DNA from: a virus
Reading direction: 5' to 3' (one strand)
DNA: 22,297 nucleotides
IMG/VR virus record: IMGVR_UViG_3300032241_002541
Location: 1-22,297 of that record
The notes beneath the pieces are model-generated. The model searched no databases. It had not been told where the DNA came from and saw nothing but the letters and a program-made list of their open reading frames with translations. The translations under genes and the position numbers were made by a program. Below, piece by piece: positions 20,478 to 22,297 of this stretch (positions are counted from its first letter, which is position 1; each line of letters starts with the position of its first letter).

Positions 20478-21965
20478 ATGGCAAATCAAAACATTCTAAC
20501 AGATTATTTCAAAGTAACACAATCGCAACAGGATTACTACGCTCCTGTGGCCACATTGCCTGCTGCTCCTTATCCTCCTGTTGTATCGGTTTATTGTTTT
20601 TTAGGCGGAATTACTCCATGGCCAAACGATAATTCTCCTCCTACACCAACAAAAGATCAACAGTATTTAAAATCGGTATATAAACAAATATTTGCGGCAA
20701 AACAAATCAAAACAAATCTTATTTCATTAGTCATCACAAGATTTGATTGGACTTCTGGTACAGTTTATGACTATTACCAAGATAATATTGATTTAACGGG
20801 TAAAGACAATAACGGTCTTCCTCTCTATAAATTTTATGTAAAAAACAAATATAATCAAGTATTTAAATGTTTATGGAATAACAATGGAGGAACATCAACA
20901 TATGAACCTGTATTTGCTCCAGGATCATATTTAAGTAACAACATTTATTATGGATCAGATGGTTATAAATGGAAATATATGTATACAATTGACGCTGGTT
21001 CTGCACAAAAGTTTATGGATTCTAACTGGATGCCTGTACCTATTGATACGATACAATCACAAATTTATTCCGGTGAAACACTAGACCCAACAGGACCTAT
21101 TTTATGGAACGGTAATCCGAATATCTATGAAGCACAAAATGGCACAGCGGGTTATGGAGATATTGAGGTAATTAATATTGTAACTCCGGGTACTGGTTAT
21201 AATCCAACAACAAACGCTATTACAGTTACTATTACTGGAGATGGATTTGGTGCTGCTGCCAATGTTGTTTTTTCTCAAAGTTCAAATACAATTACAGATA
21301 TAACTATAAATAATTCTGGAACAAATTATACATATGCAAACGTTTCAATCACATCAACTTTAGGTTCAGGAGCCACAGCAATTGCGCCAGTATCACCAAT
21401 TGGAGGTCACGGATATGATCCAGCATCAGAATTGGGTGTTTCTCATATAATGTACACTTGTGAATTCAATAATACTGAATCTGTCGATGGTGTAATAATG
21501 GTGCCTACAGACATTGAGTATAGGCAAGTTGGATTATTATTTAATCCATTAGCAAAAAGTACTTATCCATATTTTGCAAATGCAAGTATATATAATACAA
21601 CAACATTATGCCAAATGGCTCCAGCTCAAGGTAATTACAATAATTATGAGATTGTATATCAAGGAAATCCAGGTACTGTTGTTACAACAAATTTAGCAAC
21701 AATACAGGCAACTTCATCATTTTCAGCAATAATTTTAGATTTTAGTTCTGATACCAATGTTTTAAGCTTAATAAATATAAATGGTACTCCAGTCATTAAT
21801 TTTCCAATTTATGGAGTTACAACAAAAACTAACAGAACATTACTGACATATACTTCTCCAGACTTCATTAATTTTTCTGGATATATGGCGTACATAGAAA
21901 ATAGAAGTCCTGTACAAAGAAGTATTGACGGTATTGAACAATTTAAATTTGTACTAGGATATTGA
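20478..21965 (+). CDS. 8: Baseplate wedge protein gp8
   Basis: A 495-residue homologue of T4 gp8 (334 residues), which dimerises in the wedge and contacts gp7 and gp10. Conserved landmarks: ILTDYFKVTQSQQDYYAP, VYCFLGGITPWPND, YKQIFAAKQI, VITRFDWTSGTVYDYYQDNI, YKFYVKNKYNQVFKCLWNNN, YYGSDGYKWKYMYTID and AQKFMDSNWMPVPID. The protein is about 160 residues longer than T4 gp8. Part of the extra length is an inserted beta-repeat module (about residues 230-315: INIVTPGTGYNPTTNAITVT, ITGDGFGAAANVVF, INNSGTNYTYANVSITS), related to those in gp6 and gp7. The end returns to gp8-like sequence (ILLTYTSPDFINF-type strand, VQRSIDGIEQFKFVL). Confidence 0.92.
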   Translation: MANQNILTDYFKVTQSQQDYYAPVATLPAAPYPPVVSVYCFLGGITPWPNDNSPPTPTKDQQYLKSVYKQIFAAKQIKTNLISLVITRFDWTSGTVYDYYQDNIDLTGKDNNGLPLYKFYVKNKYNQVFKCLWNNNGGTSTYEPVFAPGSYLSNNIYYGSDGYKWKYMYTIDAGSAQKFMDSNWMPVPIDTIQSQIYSGETLDPTGPILWNGNPNIYEAQNGTAGYGDIEVINIVTPGTGYNPTTNAITVTITGDGFGAAANVVFSQSSNTITDITINNSGTNYTYANVSITSTLGSGATAIAPVSPIGGHGYDPASELGVSHIMYTCEFNNTESVDGVIMVPTDIEYRQVGLLFNPLAKSTYPYFANASIYNTTTLCQMAPAQGNYNNYEIVYQGNPGTVVTTNLATIQATSSFSAIILDFSSDTNVLSLININGTPVINFPIYGVTTKTNRTLLTYTSPDFINFSGYMAYIENRSPVQRSIDGIEQFKFVLGY

Positions 21966-21978
21966 GGACAAATTATCA

Positions 21979-22004
21979 CTAAATACATTTATATCACATA
22001 GGAG
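21979..22004 (+). promoter_or_regulatory. CTAAATA motif and ribosome binding site before the endonuclease
   Basis: CTAAATA (21979-21985) follows the gp8 stop by 13 bases, and an AGGAG (22000-22004) lies 7 bases before the next ATG. Homing endonucleases in T4 often have their own late promoters. This is a candidate of the same kind. Confidence 0.4.
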
Positions 22005-22011
22005 TGAATAA

Positions 22012-22297
22012 ATGTCGTGTATATATCTAGCAACTAATATAATTAATGATAAAAAATATATTGGTTTCACAAGTAAAGAATTTCGTAAAAGAAAATTTCA
22101 ACATAAACAATTTGCTCTAAAAAGAAACTCTCCATTTGCTTTCCACCAAGCCATTCGTAAATATGGTTGGAATAATTTTAAATGGGAAATAATTTATGAA
22201 AGTTGGGATGATGAACATTGTTTAACCGTTATGGAACCTCATTTTATTATTGAATATGGAACTTTTGGTGAAAATGGTTATAATATGGATAAAGGTG
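22012..22297 (+). CDS. GIY-YIG homing endonuclease, 3' end outside the window
   Basis: The first 95 codons of a SegA-type free-standing GIY-YIG endonuclease. The module is complete in what is visible: CIY with Tyr5, KKYIGF with Tyr16 and Gly18, catalytic-site basic residues Arg25/Arg27 in FRKRKF, the helix FHQAIRKYGWNNFKWEIIYE, and the metal-binding Glu75 in VMEPHFIIEYGTFGENGYN. The first Gly of GIY is replaced by Cys. Such enzymes cut related phage genomes lacking the gene and spread it to them. Its place directly after gene 8, with its own ribosome binding site, is typical of an intergenic insertion. The N-terminus is similar to the remnant at 1952. The sequence ends at the window edge, so the DNA-binding C-terminus is unseen. 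Confidence 0.88.
   Translation, partial: MSCIYLATNIINDKKYIGFTSKEFRKRKFQHKQFALKRNSPFAFHQAIRKYGWNNFKWEIIYESWDDEHCLTVMEPHFIIEYGTFGENGYNMDKG

Overview
The window is part of the genome of a T4-like (Tevenvirinae-type) contractile-tailed phage of low G+C content. It carries recognisable homologues of T4 genes 33, 59, 32, 26, 4, 48, 53, 27, 5, 25, 6, 7 and 8, several of them in T4-like order. T4-type late-promoter octamers (NATAAATA, plus a CTAAATA variant) and GIY-YIG homing-endonuclease sequences are also present. The host is probably a Gram-negative bacterium, because the phage encodes a signal-peptide-bearing outer-membrane beta-barrel protein. The style of the genes resembles T4-like phages of aquatic bacteria more than enteric T4. 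The exact host cannot be read from this sequence.

Left part (1-4612, plus strand): an outer-membrane protein, a small conserved protein and a terminator come first. They are followed by a secreted SleB-type cell-wall hydrolase, a 61-residue unknown and the late-transcription coactivator gp33. Next come a truncated GIY-YIG endonuclease that runs into the helicase loader gp59, a HAD-family deoxyribonucleotidase, the ssDNA-binding protein gp32 behind a perfect sigma-70 consensus promoter, and a rubrerythrin closed by a strong terminator. The core is the T4 33-59-32 replication/late-transcription block, with accessory genes inserted in it.

Middle part (4618-10651, minus strand, read right to left): head-completion nuclease gp4, a conserved unknown, a tail-tube-like protein, gp26, a short ORF in the -1 frame of gp26 with no start codon of its own, a tape-measure-like protein carrying a T4-lysozyme domain, and a second, related tape-measure-like protein. 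The gp26/-1 ORF arrangement, with two overlapping slippery heptamers just before the gp26 stop and the tape-measure-like genes next in line, looks like the G/GT tail-assembly-chaperone frameshift of other tailed phages.

Right part (10690-22297, plus strand): a tightly packed baseplate operon of gp48, gp53, gp27-like hub, gp5-like spike, a small unknown, PAAR spike tip, gp25, gp6, gp7 and gp8, then the 5' part of an intact-looking GIY-YIG endonuclease cut by the window edge. The gp5-like spike lacks the lysozyme domain that T4 gp5 carries. That domain sits instead on the tape-measure-like protein of the minus-strand operon. A glycine/tyrosine-rich beta repeat recurs in gp6, gp7 and gp8. No gene-free stretch exceeds about 140 bases.
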